DNA from: Luteitalea pratensis
Lineage (GTDB): Bacteria > Acidobacteriota > Vicinamibacteria > Vicinamibacterales > Vicinamibacteraceae
Direction: 5' to 3'
Assembly (NCBI RefSeq): GCF_001618865.1
Contig: NZ_CP015136.1
Span: 5,739,001 to 5,803,000, forward strand
DNA length: 64,000 bases
Notes under the pieces: model-generated
Seen by the model: the letters and a program-made list of their open reading frames with translations, nothing else
Told to the model about the DNA's origin: nothing
The model's database searches: none
Made by a program: the position numbers and the translations under genes
Shown here: positions 48,216 through 64,000 of the stretch, one piece after another
Layout: the number at the start of each line of letters is the position of its first letter
Position numbering within the stretch: position 1 is the stretch's first letter

Positions 48216-48504
48216 AGTGACTCCACCTGCACGCGCGTGTCGCTCGAGTCGACAGACACGCATCCAGGCACGCCTCGTCAGGCGTGCCCGTTCGGACTTG
48301 CCTCCGTGCCGCCCCAACAGCGGCGACACGGCGTCCCGGGCCTGAAAGTCGACCAAGGCCGACCTGGCACCCGAGACTGGGTACCCTACGTCTTCGAAGT
48401 TGTCGCGCGGTCGGCCATCTGGGGCGTTCCGCTCGGATGTGCCCGCCAATCCCCGCTGCCGGTCCGGCGCAGCGCCCAGGATCCGGGCCTCACTTCGCGT
48501 GGCT

Positions 48505-48532
48505 CGGGGTCAGATAGGGTGTCCTGACCCCG
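48505..48532. repeat. Palindrome with CGGGGTCAG arms
   Basis: Perfect 9-bp arms (CGGGGTCAG and complement) around a 10-base loop containing ATAGGGTGTC. GGGGTCAG-type palindromes are common REP sequences in other genomes. No U-run follows, so it is unlikely to be a terminator. Confidence 0.65.
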
Positions 48533-48668
48533 ACAAAACCTTGCGAGCCTATCACGGTGCAGGGTGCCTGTGCAACCCGCGCCATTTCCCCGGCGATCTG
48601 GTGCTCACTTGATCGCGACCTCGACTATGGTCTCGCCCGGGGGCTCGCGGCGAACGGACATCATAGCA

Positions 48669-48704
48669 CACGGGACACGGGACACGGGAACACGGGATAG
48701 CGGG
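48669..48704. repeat. Heptamer array, CACGGGA
   Basis: Four CACGGGA units (one with an extra A) followed by TAGCGGG, in the gap between the str operon and the methyltransferase gene. Confidence 0.88.
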
Positions 48705-48720
48705 AAGCTGGAAGCGGTCT

Positions 48721-48770
48721 GGTAACGCCGGGCTGTCCCAGCTCGGCGTTCGGAGGCCATCGGCCCCTAC
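48721..48770 (-). repeat. REP-like composite overlapping the methyltransferase stop
   Basis: Minus-strand GTAG (48770-48767) whose TAG is the stop codon, then a short GGCC-GAT-GGCC hairpin and a longer palindrome (48725-48751) related to that at 14378-14410. Less regular than the 25-base class. Confidence 0.55.
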
Positions 48771-49696
48771 GACTTCCGGGCGACAACCCGCATGTTCGAC
48801 GTCCGGCCACGCGTCCAGCGCTGCACCGTGTCGAGCACGCCGTAGGCCAAGAGGGCCGGCACCGAGCGCTCCGACAGGACACCCGACGCCCAGCGCCACG
48901 CGGGACGATCGCGGACGACGTTCTGGAGCGTGTGCGCCCAGATGAACGGGCTCAGGAGGTACTCGGTGCGCTCGACCCGTAACCCCTGCTGCTCCAGCAA
49001 CCCGCTGAGGGAGTCGCGCGTGTAGAGCGACCAGTGCCGTGGGCAGTGCCATCCACCCCACCTGTCGGCGGCCACCCAGTCGCGGTCCCACGATCCCACC
49101 GACGGCGTCTCGATCAGCAGCCGCCCGCCGGGCCGGAGCAGCGCCGCCGCCCTGGCCACGCACGCACGGGGATCGGCCAGGTGTTCGATCACCTGGTTCA
49201 TGATCACGAGGTCCACCGTCGACGCGGGCCAGTCCAGATCCTCGAACTGCGCACACCGCATCTCCAGCCCGGTGCGCCGTAGTGCCTCGCACGCGTCCTC
49301 CGAGATGTCGACGCCGACGACCCGCCACGACGGGTCGCCGTCGGCCTTGATGGCCTGCAGCAACTGCCCCTCGCCGCAGCCCACCTCCATCACGGTCGCT
49401 CCTGGCGAGAGCCATCGCCGCAACATCCGCACGCGGCCGCCCTGCACCACCGCACGCAGGCGCGTGGTGACCGGCCCGAGAAAGGCCGCGTAGCGGTAGT
49501 ACGAGGGCGGATAGATGGTGCCGAGCGTGTGCGGCGCCGGCCGGTTGCGCAGGTAGGTCAGGCCGCAGGCACGACAGCGAACGAACACGAACTCGTTGTC
49601 GCAGGTCGCGAACTCGTGATCACGGGAGCGCCCGACTTCGTCCGCGTCACGACTGCCGCACGTGCTGCACGCGACCTCGACGGTCTCGATCTGCAT
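48767..49696 (-). CDS. SAM-dependent methyltransferase with N-terminal Cys4 motif
   Basis: 309 aa. N-terminal zinc-ribbon-like part with C10-x2-C13 and C41-x2-C44, then a class I methyltransferase (Methyltransf_12/23 type) with SAM motif VMEVGCGEG at 102-110, acidic loop VVGVDIS, and LLRPGGRLLIETPS. Similar proteins methylate sugars or lipid-linked intermediates; the substrate here is unknown. The ATG overlaps the desaturase stop (ATGA). Confidence 0.82.
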   Translation of the reverse strand: MQIETVEVACSTCGSRDADEVGRSRDHEFATCDNEFVFVRCRACGLTYLRNRPAPHTLGTIYPPSYYRYAAFLGPVTTRLRAVVQGGRVRMLRRWLSPGATVMEVGCGEGQLLQAIKADGDPSWRVVGVDISEDACEALRRTGLEMRCAQFEDLDWPASTVDLVIMNQVIEHLADPRACVARAAALLRPGGRLLIETPSVGSWDRDWVAADRWGGWHCPRHWSLYTRDSLSGLLEQQGLRVERTEYLLSPFIWAHTLQNVVRDRPAWRWASGVLSERSVPALLAYGVLDTVQRWTRGRTSNMRVVARKS

Positions 49697-50724
49697 CAGG
49701 CGGTGACTCGACGACGCGCGCGTGCGTGGCCGAGGACGCCGGCGATCGTGCCGAGGATGAACCGTGACGTCATCGCCGGTTGCAGGTACCCGATGTCCTG
49801 CAGGTGCTGCCGCACGGCCGGCAGATGACAGGCGGGCACCTGCGGAAACAGGTGGTGCTCGACGTGCAGGTTCATGTTCAGCGTGTAGAAGAACAGGCGA
49901 TCGACCGGGTTGGGCAGGTGCGACCGCACCGAACACTCGCCGACGTGCCGATCCAGGCGCACGTGCTCGCAGAACGCACGCACGCGGCTGAAGAACAACC
50001 CGAAGGTCGCAGCCGTCACGGGGTAGGCGATCACCAGCCAGGGATGCCGTCCGAAACCGCTCGCCAGCACCGCGATGATCAACTGACAGCCCCCGATCGC
50101 CGCCAGTTGCGCCACCGGACTGACGATCGGCACGTGCGTGCGCACCTGCGACGCCGGCTGGTCCCCCGCGTGCACGGAGCCGCTACCACCGAACCGATGC
50201 GCCAGCGCGGCGAGCGCCGCCAGCGCCAGGCGTCCGGCCTGGACGCCTAGCAGTGGCTTGACCAGGTGCACCAGCAACTGCATCGCCGAGGCGTCCTGCA
50301 GCTTCATGTAATCGGATTCTTCCCCGTCCTCCTCGGTGCCACAGTGGCGGTGATGCTGCCAGTGAGCGCGGCAGAACCCGTCGTAGCCCGTCACGAGGAA
50401 GCCGCCGCACACCAACCCGACCCGGTCGTTGGTCGCGCGGGCCCGGAACAGGGTGCGATGACAGCACTCGTGCATGAGGATCGTGATCTTGTAGACGTAG
50501 GCGCCGATCACCGGCAGCACCGGCAGCATCGCGACGACACCCCACCGGTCGACGAGCCAGGGCAACGCCGCGACGCAGCCGATCAGGACGCCGAACAGCA
50601 CCACCACGGCCCGCCACCCGAAGGACTCGTTCGGCACGTACCATTCCCGCGGCACACGAACGCCGATCGGGCGCACGAGCCCGTGCACGTACGTCACGGC
50701 GGGCGGGGGGGCGGCAGCGGGCAT
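49696..50724 (-). CDS. Membrane fatty-acid desaturase
   Basis: 342 aa, integral membrane di-iron enzyme. The three His boxes are HECCH (85-89), HWQHH (121-125) and HVEHH (about 295). Hydrophobic helices lie at about 38-78 and 205-245. It would introduce a double bond into an acyl chain or a related lipid or carotenoid. Coupled to the methyltransferase downstream and 3 bases past the M16-like gene. Confidence 0.88.
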   Translation of the reverse strand: MPAAAPPPAVTYVHGLVRPIGVRVPREWYVPNESFGWRAVVVLFGVLIGCVAALPWLVDRWGVVAMLPVLPVIGAYVYKITILMHECCHRTLFRARATNDRVGLVCGGFLVTGYDGFCRAHWQHHRHCGTEEDGEESDYMKLQDASAMQLLVHLVKPLLGVQAGRLALAALAALAHRFGGSGSVHAGDQPASQVRTHVPIVSPVAQLAAIGGCQLIIAVLASGFGRHPWLVIAYPVTAATFGLFFSRVRAFCEHVRLDRHVGECSVRSHLPNPVDRLFFYTLNMNLHVEHHLFPQVPACHLPAVRQHLQDIGYLQPAMTSRFILGTIAGVLGHARARRRVTA

Positions 50725-50727
50725 GGG

Positions 50728-52878
50728 TTACTTCGCGGCGCCGAACGCGTCGGCAGGCAGGGGTGGATTCACCTGCACGCTCTTCACGGTCACCGTCTGC
50801 GACGTCGTGCCGCCGATGCTCGAGCGCCGCGCATGCGGGACGGTGATACCGCCGGCAGCACGATAGTCGCCGTACTCGGTGAGCACGTCGGCGGGAGCGC
50901 CGGTCGGGCCGGTGCCTCGCGCCAGCAGGCTGCGCAGTTGCCCGGTCGCGGGGTCGATGCCAAGCGTCATCGAATCGCCCTCGACATCCACGCGCACGAG
51001 CGCAACCGGCGTCTCGCCCACCTTGCCATCCCCGGCCGCGACCGCCTTGAATCCGGCCTGGGCCCGACGCTGGAGCAGGAAGATCGGCGACCGCTGGATC
51101 TGCTTCAGCATCTGCGTCCGCTGCGCTTCCGGCAACGGCATCGACCCCTGCGGCCCGCCCTGCACGGTGCCAGTGGCGCCGGCGATCGTCATCGTCATCG
51201 CACCCATCGGGGTGACTAGTTCCTGCCGCACCCGGTCCGGCGGCGCCACGAGCACGGTCGACTGCAGTTCGATGTCGCCCTGCGGCGTCGTCGCCGAGAC
51301 GGTCGTTTCCTCGCGGTAGGCCTTGACCCCGTCGATGACCGCCGCTCCTCCCATGGCGTCGACGGCCTTGCTGATGAGGGCACGACCGGTGTCCTCGGCA
51401 CCGGGCGCGGCCGACGGCGCAGCTGCCGGGGCCGCGGACGGCGGTTCCGGGATCGAGATGTCGAGCGTCTTCACCGTCCCGAACGTGCTCAACGCCTTGT
51501 CTCGGCCTTCGGTGGGACCGACGACGAGGATCGCGAACTGATCAGGCTTGATGTACTGCCTGGCCACGCGTGCGGTGTCGGCCGGCGTCACCTTCTCGAT
51601 GCCGGCCCGGTACCGCTCGAGCCAGTCGGTCGGCATGCCGTAGTACTCGTAGGTCACCTGCTGCCCGAGCACCTGCTCGGTCGTGGCGGAGTTGAAGATG
51701 AACGAGTTGAGGATCGACTGCTTGGCGAGGTCGATTTCCATGGCAGTCGGCGGCTCGGCGATGATCCGCTTCGCTTCGGTGACCAGCGTCTCGATCGTTT
51801 CTGCCGTCGTCGATGTTTTCGTGCTCGTGCTCATCGAGAACGGCGCCACGCGCGTGTAATTGCTGCCAACACCGCCGCCGACCGAATAGGCGAGCCCTTT
51901 GGCGGTGCGCACGCTCGAGAACAGGCGCGACGTGAAGCTACCGCTCAGGACCTCGTTGAGCACCTGCACCGGATAGTAATCGGGATGGGTGCTCTTCAGC
52001 GTCCCCATGTGGCCGATCCGGATCGAGGACTGCGCGACGTCACTCTTGACCGCTTCGAATACACCGGGCGCCGACTGCGGCCGCGGCTCCGGGAACGTGA
52101 TCATCTGCTTCGGACCCCGGGCCCACGAGCCGAACACCTTCGTGACCGCCGCCACCGCTTCGGCCGAAGTGATGTCGCCATGCACCGCGAGGATGGTCTG
52201 GTCCGGGTGCAGGTACTTCGCGTGCCAGGCGACGAGATCGTCGCGCGTGAGGCCCTGCACGGTCGCGTAGGTCACCTGCCGCGCGAACGGCGTGTCACCG
52301 CCGTAGATCAACTCCCGGAACTCGCGGCTCGCGATCGAGTTGGGATCGTCGTTCTGGCGGGCGATGCCGGCCTCGATGCCACGCCTGGCCACCTCGAGGC
52401 GGGCCGGGTCGAACCGCGGCTGCCGCAGGACGTCCGAGAACACCTGCAGCACCTCGCCGAAGTCCTGCTTGAGCACGCTCATGCTCGCCGAGCCGGAGTC
52501 GTCGCCGATGCTCGACTCGATGGAGGCGGCGCGCCCCTCGAGATAGCGGTCAAGGGCCTCGGGCGCGAGTGCGACCGTGCCGCCCGATCGCATCTGGGAG
52601 CCGGTCAGGCTCGCCACGCCGATCTTGTCGGCCGGCTCGAGGAGCGACCCGGTCCGGAAGCGCGCGGACACGCTCACCAGCGGCAGTTCGTGATCCTCCA
52701 TGACCAGCACCACGAGGCCGTTGGGCAGCACGGTGCGCGTTGGCCGCGGCAACGAAAAGGCCGGCAGGGCCGGGTACTTCAACTGGTCCACCGTCGCGAC
52801 CTGGGCGTCGGCGACCGCCGCCGCCAGTCCGCCGAGGACGAACGTCGCGAGGGCCACTCCTGTACGCAAGCGGCTCAT
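50728..52878 (-). CDS. M16-family peptidase-like protein lacking the zinc motif
   Basis: 716 aa with a signal peptide (about 1-26). Two M16 domains are visible (TVLPNGLVVLVMEDHELPLVSV start; RTAKGLAYSVGGGVGSN in the second). The catalytic HxxEH is replaced by a VASLTGSQMRSG stretch. It should therefore be the inactive partner of an M16 heterodimer, as in PqqG/F- or MPP-type pairs. A C-terminal ~220-residue domain (after a Pro/Ala-rich linker near 470-490) resembles an outer-membrane lipoprotein-sorting fold. Its ATG overlaps the stop of the active M16 gene. Confidence 0.86.
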   Translation of the reverse strand: MSRLRTGVALATFVLGGLAAAVADAQVATVDQLKYPALPAFSLPRPTRTVLPNGLVVLVMEDHELPLVSVSARFRTGSLLEPADKIGVASLTGSQMRSGGTVALAPEALDRYLEGRAASIESSIGDDSGSASMSVLKQDFGEVLQVFSDVLRQPRFDPARLEVARRGIEAGIARQNDDPNSIASREFRELIYGGDTPFARQVTYATVQGLTRDDLVAWHAKYLHPDQTILAVHGDITSAEAVAAVTKVFGSWARGPKQMITFPEPRPQSAPGVFEAVKSDVAQSSIRIGHMGTLKSTHPDYYPVQVLNEVLSGSFTSRLFSSVRTAKGLAYSVGGGVGSNYTRVAPFSMSTSTKTSTTAETIETLVTEAKRIIAEPPTAMEIDLAKQSILNSFIFNSATTEQVLGQQVTYEYYGMPTDWLERYRAGIEKVTPADTARVARQYIKPDQFAILVVGPTEGRDKALSTFGTVKTLDISIPEPPSAAPAAAPSAAPGAEDTGRALISKAVDAMGGAAVIDGVKAYREETTVSATTPQGDIELQSTVLVAPPDRVRQELVTPMGAMTMTIAGATGTVQGGPQGSMPLPEAQRTQMLKQIQRSPIFLLQRRAQAGFKAVAAGDGKVGETPVALVRVDVEGDSMTLGIDPATGQLRSLLARGTGPTGAPADVLTEYGDYRAAGGITVPHARRSSIGGTTSQTVTVKSVQVNPPLPADAFGAAK

Positions 52879-54407
52879 CGCGTGCCTCCGGCGGCCGGTG
52901 CCGCGTCGTTCTCGAGCCGGGCCACCGTACGGTTGGTCACCTTGAACACGTCCGCCGCGACGCGGCGGATATCGGCCTTGCTCACGGCATCGGTCCGCTC
53001 GATGTACTTGAAGATGTCGCGCCAGTCGCCCGTCAGTGTGTGGTAGGTCACCAGTTGTTCGGCCAGGCCGCTGTTGCTGTCGAGCGACCGGATGAGGTCG
53101 GCCTTGGCCCGCGTCTTGAACCGCGCGAGTTCTTCGTCGGTCACATCCTCGGTCGCCATTCGCGAGAGTTCGACGTGCAGCGCCTCGGCGACCTTGTCGT
53201 TGCTGATGCCGCGGGCCGGGACTGCCAGCGCCACGAACAGGTGCGGATACTTCACGCCTGGCAAGCCACCGCCGACCTGCGCCTGCACCGCGAGTTTCTG
53301 CTTCTCGACCAGCGAGGTGTAGAGGCGCGACGTCCGGCCGCGGCCGAGGATCTCGGCGATGGCGTCGTAGACGGCATCATCGGGATGCAGCGCCGACGGC
53401 TTGTGATAGCCCTCGATGTAGATCGGCTGCGATTTCTCGCGCAGGGTGATGGTCAGTTCTGCCGACTGGGGCGGCTCCAGGGTGCGCAGGGGCGCCGGCT
53501 TCTCGCCCTTCGGCAGCCTGCCGAAGTACTTGTCGAGAATCGGGATGATCTCGGCAGCCTTCACGTTGCCGACGATGGCCGTCACCATGTTGGCCGGTAC
53601 GTAGTACTTCTTGAAGAAGGCCTCGGCGTCAGTGAGCGTGAAGCGCTGCAGGTCGCTCATGTAGCCGACAGTCGGCTGCTTGTAGGGATGCGCGAGGAAG
53701 GCCGTGGCAAGCATCCGCTCGATCAGCTTGCCGATGGGCTGGCTCTCGGTTCGCTGGCGCCTTTCCTCCATGACCACGTCGCGCTCCTTGTAGAACTCAC
53801 GGAACACGGGGTGGATGAAGCGCTCGGACTCGAGGTAGGCAAACAGCTCGAACTTGTTGGTCGGCAACGAGTAGTAGTAGGTCGTCGCCTCCGCGCTGGT
53901 GCTCGCGTTCAGGCCCACGCCACCCTCGCGCGACAGCGCCTCGTCAAAGGCGTTGGCGATCACGAATTCCTGCGCGGCCGCCTCCTTGTCCTTGAAGGCC
54001 TTCAGCAGCCGGTCCACCTCGGCCTGGTCGGGCTTCACGGCCGCACGGGCCCGTTCGTAGGCCTGATAGGCGGCTTCGAGTTCGTCGAGCGCGACCTTCT
54101 CCCTGGCAAAGTCCTTCGTGCCAAGGCGCGGCGTGCCCTTGAACGCCATGTGCTCGAACATGTGCGCCAGGCCCGTGATGCCTGGCACCTCCTGCGCCGA
54201 CCCGACGTCGACCCGTGTGGCGAACGAAAAGACGGGCGCCCCCGGGCGCTCGAGGATCAGGAACGTGTACCCGTTGGGCAGGGTGTGCACCGTGAGGCGT
54301 TTTTCGAACGAGGCGAGATCCTGGGCCGACACGGACCCGACCCCCGCGATCGCGAGCACCACCACGGCCGCGCAGACTGCACGCCAACCACGCAGGCTGA
54401 ACTGCAT
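52875..54407 (-). CDS. M16-family zinc metallopeptidase (active subunit)
   Basis: 510 aa. Signal peptide about 1-28, then the M16 active domain with HMFEH at 82-86 (inverted zinc motif HxxEH). The second, inactive domain begins about residue 290. A periplasmic peptidase that probably pairs with the adjacent inactive homologue. A GGGAGAG site precedes ATG 54407. It is the first gene of a four-gene set and follows the rpoC terminator. Confidence 0.92.
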   Translation of the reverse strand: MQFSLRGWRAVCAAVVVLAIAGVGSVSAQDLASFEKRLTVHTLPNGYTFLILERPGAPVFSFATRVDVGSAQEVPGITGLAHMFEHMAFKGTPRLGTKDFAREKVALDELEAAYQAYERARAAVKPDQAEVDRLLKAFKDKEAAAQEFVIANAFDEALSREGGVGLNASTSAEATTYYYSLPTNKFELFAYLESERFIHPVFREFYKERDVVMEERRQRTESQPIGKLIERMLATAFLAHPYKQPTVGYMSDLQRFTLTDAEAFFKKYYVPANMVTAIVGNVKAAEIIPILDKYFGRLPKGEKPAPLRTLEPPQSAELTITLREKSQPIYIEGYHKPSALHPDDAVYDAIAEILGRGRTSRLYTSLVEKQKLAVQAQVGGGLPGVKYPHLFVALAVPARGISNDKVAEALHVELSRMATEDVTDEELARFKTRAKADLIRSLDSNSGLAEQLVTYHTLTGDWRDIFKYIERTDAVSKADIRRVAADVFKVTNRTVARLENDAAPAAGGTR

Positions 54408-54465
54408 CTCGGACTCTCCCATTTGGCAGGACCGGCAGGGTCCCTGCCCTATTATGACGGGCCGC

Positions 54466-54519
54466 GAGGAGGGAGGACGGAGGAAGGAGGAAGGAGGAAG
54501 GAGGAAGGAGGACGGAGGA
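54466..54519. repeat. Heptamer array, AGGAGGA
   Basis: Eight units: GGGAGGA, CGGAGGA, AGGAGGA four times, CGGAGGA and a flanking copy, framed by inverted CGCGA/TCGCG. Same unit family as the array at 7973-8156, 46 kb away. Confidence 0.94.
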
Positions 54520-54570
54520 GGTCGCGGACGGGCGAGGGCGAGAGGCGGCAGGAAGTGGCACCGAACCGAC

Positions 54571-54608
54571 ACAAGAAAAAGGCGGGGTCCCCAATCGGGC
54601 ACCCCGCC
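54571..54608 (-). terminator. Intrinsic terminator of the rplL-rpoB-rpoC operon
   Basis: An 8-bp stem GGCGGGGT/ACCCCGCC with a 12-base loop, followed on the minus strand by TTTTTCTT. It lies about 60 bases past rpoC, after a REP element. Confidence 0.88.
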
Positions 54609-54637
54609 AATTCGTCGTGACCCGCGGATGCGGAGAC

Positions 54638-54662
54638 AGCCGGCTCGGAGAGCCGGCCCTAC
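54638..54662 (-). repeat. REP element after rpoC
   Basis: GTAG, arm with GCCGGCTC core, loop TCC, complementary arm (8 bp plus one mismatch). It begins 3 bases past the rpoC TAG stop. Class as at 31006. Confidence 0.82.
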
Positions 54663-54665
54663 CAA

Positions 54666-58883
<4,218 letters not shown>

Positions 58884-58889
58884 GTTGCG

Positions 58890-63227
<4,338 letters not shown>

Positions 63228-63394
63228 ACTTCACGATTCCCCCGGGTCAGGTTCCGCCACGAACCACCCGTCGCACGAGGTCTTCGGAGCCGAATCATAC
63301 AAACGGCGAAAGCCGCGCGGCCCCGACGGGCCCGACCTGGCGGGGTCGGGCACGTCCACTGGGCACACGCGGCTCGCGAACAAGCCGGATCGTG

Positions 63395-63787
63395 TTACTT
63401 GATCTCGACCTTCGCGCCGGCTTCTTCGAACTTCTTCTTGATGGCCGCGGCCTCGTCCTTGGTCGCGCCTTCCTTGATCGCCTTGGGCGCGCCCTCGACG
63501 AGATCCTTGGCTTCCTTCAGGCCGAGCGACGTGACCTCGCGAACTGCCTTGATCACGTTGATCTTGTTCGCGCCCGCCTCGAGGAGGATGACGTTGAACT
63601 CGGTCTGCTCCTCGACCGGGGCTGCCGCCGCGGCGCCACCGCCGGCGGCCACGACCACCGGGGCTGCCGCCGCGGCTGACACGCCCAGCTCGGACTCGAG
63701 AGTCTTGACGAGCTTGGACAACTCCATCACCGAGATGTTCTTGATGTACTCGACTACCTGATCCTGCGTCACGTCTGCCATTCCCAA
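63395..63787 (-). CDS. rplL: 50S ribosomal protein L7/L12
   Basis: 130 aa stalk protein that recruits translation GTPases. The N-terminal dimerisation part is followed by an Ala/Val-rich hinge (about 38-60) and the C-terminal domain ([36 protein letters not shown]). Canonical. Confidence 0.98.
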   Translation of the reverse strand: MGMADVTQDQVVEYIKNISVMELSKLVKTLESELGVSAAAAAPVVVAAGGGAAAAAPVEEQTEFNVILLEAGANKINVIKAVREVTSLGLKEAKDLVEGAPKAIKEGATKDEAAAIKKKFEEAGAKVEIK

Positions 63788-63793
63788 TCTCCT

Positions 63794-63890
63794 TACTGTC
63801 GACTATCAGCGCTCTGCGTCCGGCTTTCAGCTACCACGGGGTCCATCGCTGACGTTCCCCACCGGGACACAGCAGACGGCCTGATAGCTG
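63794..63890. repeat. Degenerate 7-base repeats between rplJ and rplL
   Basis: Several GCTATCA/GCTTTCA/GCTACCA-type words at 7-base spacing, with inverted copies (GATAGCT, GACAGCG) at the other end. Far more decayed than the other arrays, so the period is only suggestive. Confidence 0.45.
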
Positions 63891-63932
63891 ACAGCGACTT
63901 CGTCCATGGCCACCCGGAGGCGGCCGGTTTCC

Positions 63933-64000
63933 TTACTCGCCCTCGCCCTTCTTCTTCTCCACCTGCGACAGGACGTTCATCAGGTCCCGCGGCGCCGCAC
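63933..64000 (-). CDS. rplJ: 50S ribosomal protein L10, C-terminal end only
   Basis: The last 22 codons run in from the right window edge, reading APRDLMNVLSQVEKKKGEGE before TAA. The helix that binds L7/L12 dimers ends L10 in the same way, and rplJ precedes rplL in nearly all bacteria, so the assignment is safe despite the short stretch. Confidence 0.85.
   Translation of the reverse strand, partial: AAPRDLMNVLSQVEKKKGEGE

Larger units (their letters stand above)
48216..48766. other. 551-base gap upstream of the str operon
   Basis: I see no gene here. It holds a hairpin (48267-48288), a REP-like 9-bp palindrome with a 10-base loop (48505-48532), a heptamer array (48669-48704) and a REP-like composite (48721-48770). 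The main str/S10 promoter should lie here on the minus strand. I could not find a convincing -35/-10 pair. Confidence 0.65.

Noticed and set aside
48505-48532. Terminator of the desaturase/methyltransferase set
   Set aside because: Good stem but no U-run in either direction; more like a REP palindrome.
63294-63299. TATGAT as a -10 box of an rpoB promoter
   Set aside because: No acceptable -35 hexamer at 16-18 bases upstream; kept only as a remark in the rpoB entry.

Overview
The window is high-GC bacterial DNA, almost all of it coding, with two blocks of conserved machinery: a type IV pilus (T4P) locus at about 1-16.3 kb and the translation/transcription supercluster (str, S10, spc, alpha and beta operon genes) at about 27.5-64 kb. 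Both read on the minus strand. GC content, gene content and the pilus gene order suggest a soil-type acidobacterium (Vicinamibacteria/Luteitalea-like is my best guess). No rRNA gene is present to prove this. I saw no tRNA, CRISPR array, prophage or insertion-sequence transposase.

Region 1 (1-16,256, minus). Read in transcription order: pilB, pilT, pilC, pilS, pilR, pilA, a second pilin, a VKOR-DsbA fusion, an ABC ATPase and permease (pilH/pilI position), a TPR-like protein, prepilin peptidase pilD, a PAS protein and two prepilin-like minor pilins, the last cut by the window edge. From the ABC ATPase to the last prepilin most neighbours are translationally coupled by 4-base overlaps. A perfect sigma-54 -24/-12 promoter precedes pilA and a near-perfect one lies just before the second pilin. 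This fits the adjacent PilS/PilR two-component system. Both pilins carry exactly two mature-region cysteines, and the VKOR-DsbA fusion could oxidise them.

Region 2 (16.4-27.4 kb). An outer-membrane barrel protein (minus) diverges from a YIP1 protein, an efflux adaptor and two MacB-type permeases, with no ATPase in the cluster. Then come an EF-G paralogue, two tandem secreted PHP-domain proteins and a small membrane protein whose last codons are made of a heptamer repeat.

Region 3 (27.5-48.2 kb, minus). In transcription order: rpsL-rpsG-fusA-tuf, rpsJ-rplC-rplD-rplW-rplB-rpsS-rplV-rpsC-rplP-rpmC-rpsQ, rplN-rplX-rplE-rpsN-rpsH-rplF-rplR-rpsE-rpmD-rplO-secY-adk-map-infA-rpmJ, rpsM-rpsK-rpsD-rpoA-rplQ. 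Region 4 (48.7-64 kb, minus) holds rplJ (partial)-rplL-rpoB-rpoC, a strong terminator, then a four-gene set: M16 peptidase, M16-like partner, fatty-acid desaturase, methyltransferase.

The unexpected signal is between the genes. About 17 intergenic arrays are built from 7-base (sometimes 8-base) tandem units of many different sequences, some shared by distant loci. In addition, at least ten elements share one architecture: GTAG, a 9-bp arm, a 3-base loop and the complementary arm. These are REP-like palindromes, two pairs of them in inverted REPIN/BIME arrangement. Several start exactly at a gene's TAG stop codon. Both classes sit inside housekeeping operons.
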